A stretch of 28,898 nt of DNA. It comes from Entamoeba invadens IP1. Lineage: Eukaryota; Evosea; Mastigamoebida; Endamoebidae. The notes beneath the pieces were generated by a model, which ran no database searches, had not been told where the DNA came from, and saw only the letters and a list, made by a program, of their open reading frames with translations. The stretch is taken from the NCBI RefSeq assembly GCF_000330505.1, contig NW_004191732.1, positions 12,171-41,068 of the forward strand. The letters are read 5' to 3'. This document shows, one piece after another, positions 9,599 through 20,165 of this stretch. Numbering within the stretch: the stretch's first letter is position 1; each line of letters begins with the position of its first letter. The position numbers and the translations under genes are program-made.

Positions 9599-12500
9599 AT
9601 GCAACATAGTATATTAATGAAGTTTGTTTTATTCATGTATTATTTCAATTCATTTACAAAAACTGCAAAAGCCATATGTCCAACAATAGAAGTAAAAAAC
9701 ACCATGACTCTAACAGAAACATGTAACCTCAATGATACATTAAAAATAACAAGTGATTCACAAACACAAACTATATTCACCATGGTTGGTGCTTCGGTAC
9801 TCAATGTTGTTGGTGAATTGATATGTGAACATGATTCAATTTTTGAAATCAAATATGATTCAAATTTTACTTCAACAATGGATATTATTTTAAAAGACCA
9901 ATCACAATTTAATTTGTTTGATGATGTGGTTTTTAAAACTAACAATGTCATACAATACAATGAATCAATCTTTACTATTTTAGCTCATCATCATATTCGC
10001 CGATTCGATATGAATACCATTTATCTATACAACAATTCGACATTTAAAATAAAAATATCTTCACCATTTTTTGATACTCGTTTAAAACTTAGAATATATG
10101 ACAATGCTATTTTCGAAATGGAAGAAGGCAATGAACTGTTAACTTTGGAAGATATTGAATTAAATAATAACGGAAGTCTAATACCTGATTCAATTAATTA
10201 CATGGTTTTTTTAAATTCATTCCAAAATTCTTCTTTGTTTATTAAACCCAATGCTACAATTAATAGTATACACGAATTACATTTTAATCAAAATGGCTTT
10301 TTTCAAATGGGTGTTTTGTCAAACATAAAATATTTATATGAACTGGAATTAAGAGACAACTCTGTATTTAATATTTTAAACAACTCGACAATTGAAAAAG
10401 CGTATCGTTTTTATTTTAATGAAAACGCATTTTTTACTATGTACGGTTATTCATCTGTATTAAATTCTGAGAATTTGATATTTACTGGATATTCCAAAAT
10501 TATATTTTTAGAAAATTCTCTTGTTAATACCACACGAAACTTTGAATTAAATGGAAATAGCAATTGTCAAATGTTTTTCGAATCAAAATTTAATTACGTG
10601 TTTACTATGTACATTAGAGATTTTTCAACTTTTATTATGAATTCAAGCGAAATAACTCAAGTCCAAAACTACATTATAATAAGTGGCAGTGCGTTGTTTG
10701 AGATGAACAATGATTCAATAATAAGAAATGTCAGACAAATTAAAATCAACAGAAAAAACAGCAAATTTGAAATGAAAAACAGTTCCTTTTTAAATTCCTC
10801 TTCAATTGAAATCACAAACGGAACTTTTGTGTTAAATATAAATGGCGATAGAAACGGTGTTAACAGTACAAACTTGTTATGTAAAAACAATGGTACATTT
10901 GAAGTATCATATACTTCATTTATTACAATTCAAGATACTTTGATGTTGGATTCGTGTAATATAATAACAGCTGATAGAACTATCAGAGATTTGCCAATAT
11001 TTTTTACAAACCAAATAAATTCAATCGATTTTACTTTTCAAAGTTTGTCAGAAGTCGATTTAGCATTTTCTGTAAATCCAATTCAAACGACACTCCCACA
11101 AAACACAAAACTGCTCATGGGTAATCGTTTGTTAAGACTTGGAACTTCAAACAAAGTGTTTTGCCATTTGATAAACATGAAAAGTGATTATAGTGAGCCA
11201 TACTGTCCTTGTGATTCTGTTAATTGTTATATCACACCACTTGAAAACATCACTTCTATATTATTAAACATCGATACATCAATAAATACACATCAAAAAT
11301 ACGACGAAGTCGAAGAAGAACTTGACATTGAAAGTGTTGCCATTGAAAACAAAAAAATCTCTTTTTATAAAACTGACAACTTTATACTTGGTGTTATTTC
11401 ACATACTGAAAATTTGGTTACAGACATAAAGTCGTTAACAAAAACTGTTCTTATGGTTTCAAATCAAAGTTTTGTATTTCAAAATGTTGTTTCGAAATCA
11501 ATTTACTCAAGCGAAAATGGTACCAAATTTATTATAAATCCAATGTGTAAAAATGGAGGTCATTTCAACACAACAACACAACAATGTGATAATTGTTTGG
11601 ATTCAAATTGTATTGACTGTTCTTACAATTCAAAGGAATGTTTAAGATGTCAACAGGAATATTATATTACCAATGACAGTAAATGCGTTGAAATACCAAA
11701 TTGTTTGTTAAAACGATCAAATCGTTGTCTAAAATGTTCAGATGGGTATTTACTTACTGAAAATCACTGTCAAAATGTATCATCTTGTCTGATTCAAACT
11801 TCAAATGGTACATGTCAAATTTGTAGTTTAAAAACGTTTAACTTTAACAACAGTAGTTGTGAAATTGCCGATGAACACTTGTTATACACAAATCAAAATA
11901 ATATAATTGCCTGTAAAAGTGGGTATATAACAAATTCCAACAATTGTCAAAAGTGCTCTGATCTCTACAAATCAAGTGAAGTGTGTGAAAATGGTCGTCC
12001 CACGAAATGTGAAATTGAATTTGAAATGAATAAATCTGGACAATGTGAACACAATAACTGTTCTGATCCAAATGATGAAAACGGAAGATGTTCTAAATTT
12101 TATGACAAGTGCACTTTCATCACAAATTCAAAGTGTTTGGAGTGTTATAATAATTTGATTTTAAACAATGCAGAATGTCGTACAAATTACGATTTACAAT
12201 GCACAAATCAGAGTTTGGTTTCTTGTTTGCGTTGTAAAGACGCTTATTATTTCAATTCATCAACTAACAGATGTGAAAGATGCGATTCAAATTGTTTGAC
12301 GTGTGTCATGAATATGACTTATTGTCTTTCATGTCCACCAGGATTTTACATTTCAAATAACATTTGCAAAACAAATTCTGAATTGGTGGGAATTTGCACA
12401 CAATTTATATCATCTGGTGGATGTGCCAAATGCGCTGAAGGTTATTACAGAAACGGGTTGGACTGTTATAAATGTGATCTTTCATGTTCATTGTGTAATA

Positions 12501-13862
12501 CAAATTTTACATGTTTGACTTGTAATTCAACGAATTACAAAACATGGAGTGGAGACTGTAAATCACAAAGTAGTTTAATAGGATGTGATGTGAATGTCAC
12601 ACAATATGGATGCACGCGATGTAAAGAAGGGTATTTTCAAGTCAATACAAATGAATGTGAAAAGTGTGATACAACGTGTCTAACATGTTCATTTAAAAGA
12701 AGTTGTGAATCATGTTTATCATCGAAGGTCTTACTCTCGAGTGGAATATGTGTGACACTTTCTCAGATAACAAAGTGTAAAGAAATAATCAATTCAAAAT
12801 GCAACAAATGTTCATTCTGGAATGCACCAAGTTTAGATGGAACTTATTGTGAAAAGCGTGCTGTGTGGTGGGTCATACTTGTTGTAGTTCTTTTTATTAT
12901 ATTTGTATTATCGATTCTTGTTATAGTGTTAATATTTTCCACGAAGAGAATTTTAAAAATGATTCACACAAAGGAGCAAGAAAAAACCACAACCATATTC
13001 GGAATGGAAAAATCAAATGTCAAATTCAATTCACTTGCAAACAACATTTGCGTCTCTTCAAAAGAACTCAATTTTAATTCTGAAATTGAAGAAATTCCTG
13101 TCAACACAGAAACAAAAATTGTGTTTTGTGTTGGCAATATGTCCAAAAACGTCTTGAAAATTCAATTCACCACAACAACACAAATTGACAAATTTACAAT
13201 AAGAGTAACACCAGAAGTCGTCATGTTAAAAAAGAAGTTTGCATGTGAATTTTCGATATATTTGAAACCCGAATGCACGTGTCGAATAAATAACACCATT
13301 TGCATAGTCTCAAAAAATCTCAAAACAAACGTTGAAAATATAAATGAAATCATAATGAAAGGAATAACAAGTCAATCTACAAGAATAGATTATGAAGAAT
13401 TAATTGAAGAATCAAAATTGGGTGAAGGATCTTTTGGTGTTGTTTACAAAGGAAAATACCGAGGAAATGNNNNNNNNNNNNNNNNNNNNNNNNNNNNNNN
13501 NNNNNNNNNNNNNNNNNNNNNNNNNNNNNNNNNNNNNNNNNNNNNNNNNNNNNNNNNNNNNNNNNNNNNCCGAAGTGTTAAAACGAGAAAAATATAAAAA
13601 GAGTGCTGACGTATACTCTTTGGCTATAACCATGTTCGAGTGTATTTCATGGAGTTATGCATATTCCTACGATAAATTTAAATTTCCTTGGTCAATTGCA
13701 GAGTTTGTGATTAAAGGGTCACGATTACCAAAGCCGGATGAGATGAATCAAGATATATATGATATTATCTGTGGTTGTTGGGATAATGAACCCACAAAAA
13801 GAAGTTCGTCAGAAAATGTCAAATACAAGCTCGAAACTTTATTTAACACTCAAATGGCCTAA
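9599..13862 (+). CDS. transmembrane receptor-like protein kinase (CxxC-rich TMK family), interrupted by an assembly gap
   Basis: Residues 1-25 form a signal peptide (FVLFMYYFNSF). Residues about 30-500 are made of 22-23-residue repeats with alternating hydrophobic residues and Asn/Ser (NSxFxM...SxI), suggesting a beta-solenoid. A CPCD motif at 536-539 leads into a Cys-rich CxxC/CxC ectodomain at about 645-1085. A membrane helix spans about 1089-1114 (WWVILVVVLFIIFVLSILVI), followed by an intracellular beta-rich, possibly MSP/Ig-like segment (about 1150-1255). The kinase begins with the glycine loop GEGSFGVV at 1275-1282. Then come 100 N. The kinase C-lobe resumes at 13572 with EVL, SADVYSLAITMFE and CW..EP..RSS, ending at TAA 13860-13862. 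It is probably a serine/threonine or tyrosine-kinase-like receptor at the plasma membrane; the ligand is unknown. The two halves differ in frame across the gap, so no joined product is given. Confidence 0.92.
13470..13569. other. assembly gap of exactly 100 N
   Basis: The gap removes the kinase ATP-anchoring lysine, the HRD catalytic loop and the DFG motif. From the glycine loop to the APE-like (here P-E-V-L) position a kinase normally has roughly 150 residues, about 450 bases, so the 100 N is a nominal placeholder. Confidence 0.95.
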
Positions 13863-14462
13863 AGCCAAAAAATATGATTTTTTAAAAAATTTAATACCAA
13901 ATTTGATTTTTGCCTTTCATTTCATTTTTCATGAATTTCATGTTTCAAAATGAAATTTGGTAAAAATTTTATAAAAATTATTTTTAAAGTGACGACATAA
14001 TTAAATAAATATTTTGTATAATTATAATAACATAAACTAATATTATAAAAATTTTTGGATTTTGCAAAAAAAGACAAAAATGATGTTTGGAAAATATAAT
14101 AATGTAAACTATTGTTACATAATATTAATTATATAACTAAATAAATAGTTTTATATATTTTTTATCATAATATTTACTATTTGTTATGATAATGTTATAA
14201 TAATATTAATAGATTGTTTTTTTTGTTTTTTATTCAGATCTATTTTTAATGACATGAACTAAATCATCAATAAAAACAACATATTATCGAATTAAAAAGC
14301 AACTTGCTGTTTATCTAGTCAACACCGACATACATCAAATCAAATTGAGTTTGTTATGGTTCGTTTTTATATTTTTAATATACATCTTATTTATGCAACA
14401 AAATTTGTTATTGTATATTGGATATATTATTATTTAATAAAACAAATTTGGGGTTCTGAAAT
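13863..14462. other. intergenic downstream of the kinase gene
   Basis: This is very AT-rich DNA with no gene seen. Just after the stop there is a short inverted arrangement of AAATTTGATTTT- and TTTCATTTCATTTTTCATG-like stretches, without clear significance. Confidence 0.5.
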
Positions 14463-14515
14463 ATAGTAAAACCTATTAAACGCGGCACTTTTGAATTGCG
14501 CAACTCTCAATAGAA
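14463..14515 (+). mobile_element. putative pogo/Tigger-like transposon end
   Basis: TATAGTAAAACCTATTAAAC is followed by two related units (ATTAAACGCGGCACTTTT and GAATTGCGCAACTCTC). An AGTAAAACCT start plus subterminal repeats containing GCGGCA/GCGCAA is typical of pogo/Tigger ends. A possible partner in inverse orientation, AGGTTTTACT, is at 16247-16256, which would enclose 1.8 kb, but only 10 bases match. Confidence 0.35.
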
Positions 14516-15239
14516 AGCAGTTTAGACTGAATCCAAAAATCGAGTTTTCTATAGAACAGGTTTTGATGTTTGATTGGCGAAAATTCCCGTTCTTGAGAGA
14601 ACAAAAATTACCATACTTTCTTGCTTTTGAAAAGTTTGACTGTGTTTTTGAAAAAAAATGTTGCTATTTTTAACCTCAAAAACAAATCTTAGGTAATTGA
14701 GTCCTCATTTTTATTATTTTTGACTAAGTTTTGGGTCATTTTTCGGTTTTTCGGCCAAGAGGGGGTTTTGGTCTTTTTTAACGACTTTTTTAAAGAAGGC
14801 ATTTTTTGATATTGTTATTATTCTAATAAATAATTGGTTTTCGGCCAGTTAAGTGTTAATCACATTTAATGATATTATTTAATTTTTTAAATTAAATCGA
14901 TAAAAAACTAATAAATTTAAAAAATATAAGAACAACAGAATAAACAAAATAAAAAAATCGTCACACAACATTTTTTTTACTTTGATGGTTGATATCATTT
15001 TTAAATTAAACTTAAAAGATCGAATGATTTAAGTTGAGTTGTCTTATTTATTGTCGCATGATAAATGCAAATGACATCAGAAGGTCTGTTATATCAAGCT
15101 AAATATGCGGATTTAGTGTATTTGTAATATATCAGCATCAAATATGAAGTTAGGAAAAGAAGAAAAAAGTGCTTTTAAAGAAAATATTCATTCTGTTACA
15201 TTTGCAACTTATTGGAGATATAGTTCCACTCGATACTGC

Positions 15240-16044
15240 TTATGATAATGAGAACAATTCAAAATCGGTTGTTGTTAACGACTTGGAGTTGTTAGTATTC
15301 ACAGTTTCAAGTTCAACATCCAATGTAATTGTTTTGTATTTTGAATGATAACCCAAAGACTTCTATTATTACTGTTAAGTATAAAAATATCATAATTATT
15401 AATTTAGTTGTTGTTTGCTGTCGAAAAAAAGTTGATTCAAACACAAATAATTATCTACATAGTCATTATAATACTAAGATGCACCAATTATATCAGTTGT
15501 AGTTTGATTCAAAATTGTCAATTTGAGTGCTCCAAATTTGGATTCAACGGTTAACCTAACAAACCTTGGTTTTTATGCTTTTTTATATCAGCATTGTCAA
15601 AGATTCAATTGATAATCCATACACTGTATTGGTTGTTGTTAAATTTGTTGATGATATTAGACTCTGTCTTTGTAATCGAGTGGTTTTACTTAAAAAATTA
15701 TCAAATTTATTGACCTTAAGTGGTGCATTACCGTTGTGATCAATCACAAATATTCTGTAATTGTAGTTTTGATTTTTAAATTGACTTCACCGTTTTTTTT
15801 CAAAATTGGAGACATCACATGGACAGTTAATAGTTGAAAACTGTTTGTCAAAGTCATATGTTTCTTTTGTTAAATAACAAATAAGATCGCATGAATTTGT
15901 GAATTCATTGGTTCTACTAGTTTGTTTGGAGTTGGGTTTTATTATAACAACTTGAGTACAGACATCTAAAAATGATTTAGTTATTTGAAATAAATATATT
16001 ATTTTAACAGGTTTAATTTTTTGTGTGTTTTTTTCTGTTAATTA
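15240..16044 (-). pseudogene. decayed gene resembling a transmembrane-kinase ectodomain
   Basis: On the minus strand, protein-like sequence continues through several frames. An open stretch from an upstream stop at about 16042 has no ATG and contains VVIIKPNSKQTSR, CDLICYLTKETYDFD and NCPCDVSNF. The frame then changes to YRIFVIDHNGNAPLKVN and FLSKTTRLQRQSL, then to RLTVESKFGALKLTI. It closes with KTITLDVELETVN and a TAA at 15240-15242. The C-x-L...CPCD-x-x-N signature matches the kinase at 9599 (residues about 518-541: FCHLINM...YCPCDSVNC). At least three frame changes and an internal stop show it is dead. Alternative: an unrelated secreted repeat protein. I see no CxxC region or kinase attached. 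Confidence 0.5.
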
Positions 16045-16259
16045 ATTTTACCATAATACCGTTTTTGCCCAAATCTATTTTTTTGAATAACTAAACCTTA
16101 GCCTTACTATTTTTTATTAATATCAAACCATTTCCTTTGAATGTATTATTATGATAATATTTTCATTTGATTTTATAAATTAATAATGATATTAATGTAA
16201 TTATACTGTTTTATCAATAGTAAATAACGACTTTGTAAAAGTACCAAGGTTTTACTGTT

Positions 16260-17236
16260 TTCAAACAACAACGAAAACGACGTTGTCCCGAAGACGATAG
16301 TTGGAGTAATAGTTCTTTACTTTCGACGCGTTGTTTAAGAAACCATATTCACAATTATTTTTTTGTCAAATCGATTATGTTTGTAAATATATCATATTTG
16401 AAAAAACATAGACAACGGTGTTTGTGTTGATAGTCTAATTGATCTTGTTATTCTGTTCATTTTTTTATCACTAATTAATTATTAGTTTATTTTTTGAAAC
16501 ATAAAATATAGTTGTTTTTAAGAACTATATAGTTTGTTTTTTTTTCAAAATTGTTTTTTACCAACTCGGATTTTTTGTTCACATCTCAAAAATAATCAAA
16601 TTAAATTTCAGATTCTTTTTGAGAAAATAGTTGAAAACAATCACACCAATACTTTGGATAAAAACAACGGAACGTATTACGGAGAATTGAAAAAACGCAA
16701 AACAAACAAGTCAGCAAACTATTATCTTTTCAAATAATTGAATTACAACAAACTGTGTTATAGAATGTATTACAACAATAAGTGAACATGTTTGTTATAT
16801 GTAATGTATATATTAATTTATATATTCAATAACAATGACATTCAAGGTGGTTAAAATGTACTTGATAGTGAATCTGTTTTGGAAACTCCAAGTACATCGC
16901 CTAATACTAAAAATTTTATTGGCTTGAAATATATATGTCTCGGGATTTCTGATGTTTCTATTGCGTAAATCCCGAAAAAATATAAAAATTATATTTTCGA
17001 TATAATATCTTATTTAAACTAGTTCTTATTTGTTAGTTTGTTTGAGTAATATCCTTGTGCAGAAAAATGTTAAGAAAAAAAAACGGGCATGACAGTCTTT
17101 TTTAAAAGACCAAACGACAAAAAAAGAAAAAAATAACACTGCCTAATAAAAAAATTAACAGGGAAACAAGGAAACGTGTTAATAGCAATAAAAAATATTC
17201 TTGTGGTTATAATTAAAAATTTCATAAAAAATTTTA
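16260..17236. other. intergenic, no gene recognised
   Basis: A 67-codon open frame at 16534-16737 has no recognisable motif, is rich in N/K, and is not called. A short inverted pair TCGGGATTT / AAATCCCGA at about 16934-16978 could form a weak hairpin. Confidence 0.5.
17226..17231 (-). terminator. RNA polymerase III terminator of the tRNA-like gene
   Basis: On the minus strand a run of six T begins five bases after the tRNA 3' end, as expected for polymerase III termination. Confidence 0.6.
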
Positions 17237-17309
17237 AGGTTTCTGCGGGAGTCGAACCCAAGAACTTTTCCTTACTAGGGAAACGCACTGCCAACTATGC
17301 TAAGAGGCC
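17237..17309 (-). tRNA. tRNA-Thr(AGT)-like gene with mismatched acceptor stem
   Basis: The 73-base minus-strand sequence has a perfect A box (TAGCATAGTTGG) and B box (GGTTCGACTCC), a D stem (GCAT/GTGC), a five-base anticodon stem (TTTCC/GGAAA) and the loop CTAGTAA, giving anticodon AGT for threonine. The acceptor stem GGCCTCT pairs imperfectly with AGAAACC (two C-A mismatches at 3-70 and 4-69), and the outer T-stem pair is T-C. It is therefore either a functional but odd tRNA, a tRNA pseudogene or a tRNA-derived element. No other tRNA gene is nearby, although Entamoeba tRNA genes are usually arrayed in tandem (known for E. histolytica). Confidence 0.75.
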
Positions 17310-17380
17310 TTTTTAACATTTTATCGCGGTAACTTTATGGAGAATTAACAAAAACCAACTTGAATTAACAATTAATATTA

Positions 17381-17390
17381 AAATTTAAAG
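17381..17390 (+). promoter_or_regulatory. TATA-like element of the acyltransferase gene
   Basis: AAATTTAAAG lies 36-45 bases before the ATG at 17426 and resembles the Entamoeba TATA-like consensus GTATTTAAAG. The region between the divergent tRNA and this gene is only 116 bases. Confidence 0.4.
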
Positions 17391-17425
17391 AAAATTTAAT
17401 TTAAAATAAAAAACTAAAAAGCTAA

Positions 17426-18643
17426 ATGACAGAAATCCGTCCCCTCAATGGTTTTGAACTTCCTGTGTATTACGTGTGTCTGACTTTGAGTGACACATTT
17501 AACAAATTTGATTACACACAATTTAGAACTGACGTGGTGAAAGAGATTATCAAATACACTCCTTTTCATCTCACCATAAAAACAAAAGACGGCCATTTTT
17601 ATTGGTATAAATTAGACGACAAATGGCTAATAGATAATGTCGATATTTATATTACAGAAGTTCCATTTGAAGAAAATAAAGAAATTGAAGCTGCTGACTA
17701 TAATCTGCCACAAGAAGGTGTTCCACTGTTTTCTATTGAATGCTCAGAAAATGAGAGTACAAGTCGTTTAAAGTTGTATGCAAACCACTCACTGTGTGAC
17801 GGGCGCACCATTGCAAATTTATATCAAGTTTTCAAGAACGCAATTCCAAACGAATTTCATAAAGCCCTTCACGACGACGAACTTCCTCCATTTGACTATA
17901 AAAGTCTGTACGCCATCAATGAAGATGTTTTACACCAAAATCCCGTCTCTTGGGATATCGCACATGTTTCTGTTGTTCCTCCAATAACAGAGAAGTGTGA
18001 CTACATCAACATCTTTGGCACTTTCGACTGTCAAAAAGTGCTTTCCTTTTGTCAAAGATACAAAATTGGAGTTCAGGCGATACTAATGGCGTCACAAGAA
18101 AGAGCTACACGACGTTTTATGAACATAACCAATGAAGTGCCAATCAGTGTGTACGCACCAACAGACACAAGACAAACAAAATTCGCGAATGAGGAATTGA
18201 AACGTCACAATTTCTATTGCTCGGCGGGAGCTAACTTCCCAGCAATCGTCGGCAAAGAAAGTATTATGAAAGATCTGAAAGAGTGCAATTTTAAGATGAA
18301 AGAGGCACTAAAAACGTCGGATTGCTGCGTACATATACTTTTGTCGTGTAAACAAGTTGATGAGAAAACACTTGAATTTACACCAACAAAAGGAGCACCA
18401 AGTGTATCAAAAATGCGAGTCATTTCATGTTCGAATATAGGTCTTTACAAAAACATGAACGACCCATTTTTCGCTTTAAGATATCAATGTAATATCAATA
18501 AGTATGCTATTGTGTTGGACTCATAGCACTCAGAAAAGAATCTTCACACGTTCTTGTTTATCCCTGGAAAATTAAACCAAAAGTTTGTCGAGGAAATAAA
18601 AAGAGAGTTGGATGATGTCATGAAATTTGTGTGCGAAAATTGA
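17426..18643 (+). pseudogene. HxxxDG acyltransferase (alcohol acetyltransferase/condensation-like) with an in-frame stop
   Basis: The first open part is 366 residues, ending at TAG 18524-18526. It carries the catalytic motif of the chloramphenicol-acetyltransferase/condensation superfamily, H-S-L-C-D-G at residues 121-126 (NHSLCDGR), at the usual distance from the N-terminus. Members transfer acyl groups from acyl-CoA to alcohols or related acceptors; the substrate is unknown. Directly after the TAG the same frame stays open for 38 codons (HTFLFIPGKLNQKFVEEIK, then ELDDVMKFVCEN) to a TGA at 18641-18643. This looks like the genuine C-terminus, so the family-length protein would be about 405 residues. 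There is no signal peptide or membrane segment, so it is probably cytosolic. It may be a pseudogene, a truncated but functional allele, or a sequencing error; the catalytic residues are intact. Confidence 0.75.
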
Positions 18644-20165
18644 TTAATTTTTGAAATATTTTAGTTGGCAAGTAAATTTTTTGATTAGTTTTAGTTTGCT
18701 GTTTTTTACACTACTTTTTATTAACCAAAACCACCACGCTGATATAATTTTTACTGTATATGTTTTAGATAGATAACAATAGTTATATCAAATCATCTAT
18801 TATGCAAAACAATTACAACTAAAACTTAACTGAATGTCTTCTCAAGGGACATACAACAACAAATTTTTACCATTATTGTTTTTTTGCTCTTTTGTTCTTT
18901 TTTTTAAATTGGAAAAATAATTTTTAAGAATTAAAATTAAGCTAGATACAGAATTATAGTTTGTCGAACTATTTAAATACTTTTTTTATTTAAATGTTCA
19001 AGTTTACTTGTTTTTTTTATTTCACCTAAATATATTTTCATTTGGTTTTTATAATAGTATAAAAAATTATTACTTGTAAGTAGAAACCTCAGTCCTATTC
19101 TAAACCTTAGTACCAAGAATGAAGATTCGATATTTTTGCTGTGATAAAAACCTGACAACACAGTCTTTTCAACAATTAAGTAATGGTCACTCTTCATTAA
19201 GTAAAACTTATCTATATTTAAGACTTTTATGATTAATTTATAATTTAAATAATTTATTATATAGTTTAATAATAAGTAACAAAAAACACAATAAAATATT
19301 TCAATTTTAATTCATTAAAATGGTTTTAATTAACTAATATTTATAAATTAGAGTCGTGCATAAGGCAAAGTTTTGCATAAGGTGGAGTGACCATTGTAAT
19401 TGTTTAATTTAAAAAATAAAAATTATAAGTCAAAAACAAAAAAGCATTTTGGGTTATTTATAATCTCGAAAAATTAGTCAAAAAATGGAAAAGTGGTGCA
19501 AACAAGGTTATGGGCAAATGGACTGACCAAAAGTAACTATTCAACATTATAATTTAATTATAATGTTATTTTAAAAGGATGGATTTTGATAACAAAAAAA
19601 ATAGAAAATCCACTTGTTCTATTGAGCATCAAATAACTTTATTTGGGTATCATCATATTGAGACCTGAATGTGTTTAATTGCACACGAGCACGACAACTC
19701 TCAAAGAAATTGATAAAAGGGAAATACAAGTGATATAAATTGATTATCTATGAATTCCGCGACTAATTTGTTAAGTTTTTATGAAAATTGGTTAAATCTT
19801 ATTTAATTGAGTTAATATTTATACTTTTTGAGTAAGATTTTGTTTTAAAAGGTACATGGGTTGTTTCGAGTACTTTTTTCTGAAAAAAAATCTTGTCGTC
19901 TCTGTCTTTTTTTCCTTGCCTTCAAAAAAATTATTTCAACCATTTAAGTGTTAATATCATTTATGGTGATGTTTTGTGAATGATTTTATAACATAAAAAG
20001 AATGTATTAAAAATCAATTGTTTAATTTATTATTTAAGAATAGTTTTTTCATAATATTTCCTAATAGCTTGACATGGTGAATGATGTTAATGAATAATTC
20101 CCTAAAACTGTTGAAAAAAACGGATTTGGAATTATTTAAACAATCAAAAAACTGTAAAAATTAAA
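18644..20165. other. intergenic with transposon-end-like remnant
   Basis: No gene is seen. A pogo-like end at 19352-19396 is listed separately. A stretch around 19943-19975 (TTAAGTGTTAATATCATTTATGG) is similar to 14850-14875 (TTAAGTGTTAATCACATTTAATG), suggesting shared repeat ancestry. A 74-codon minus-strand frame at 18973-19197 has no recognisable content. Confidence 0.45.
19352..19396 (+). mobile_element. putative pogo/Tigger-like transposon end
   Basis: GAGTCGTGCATAAGGCAAAG is followed by TTTTGCATAAGGTGGAGTGACC, giving two direct copies of TGCATAAGG spaced by 18 bases next to a TA. The layout resembles the ends at 14463 and 3466. No partner end was located. Confidence 0.3.

Noticed and set aside
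9640..9960. Minus-strand 106-codon frame
   Set aside because: It is the antisense shadow of the transmembrane kinase gene.
11844..12071. Minus-strand frame inside the kinase ectodomain
   Set aside because: Antisense shadow of the Cys-rich coding repeats.
16534..16737. 67-codon open frame
   Set aside because: N/K-rich translation with no homology signal and no promoter-like element.
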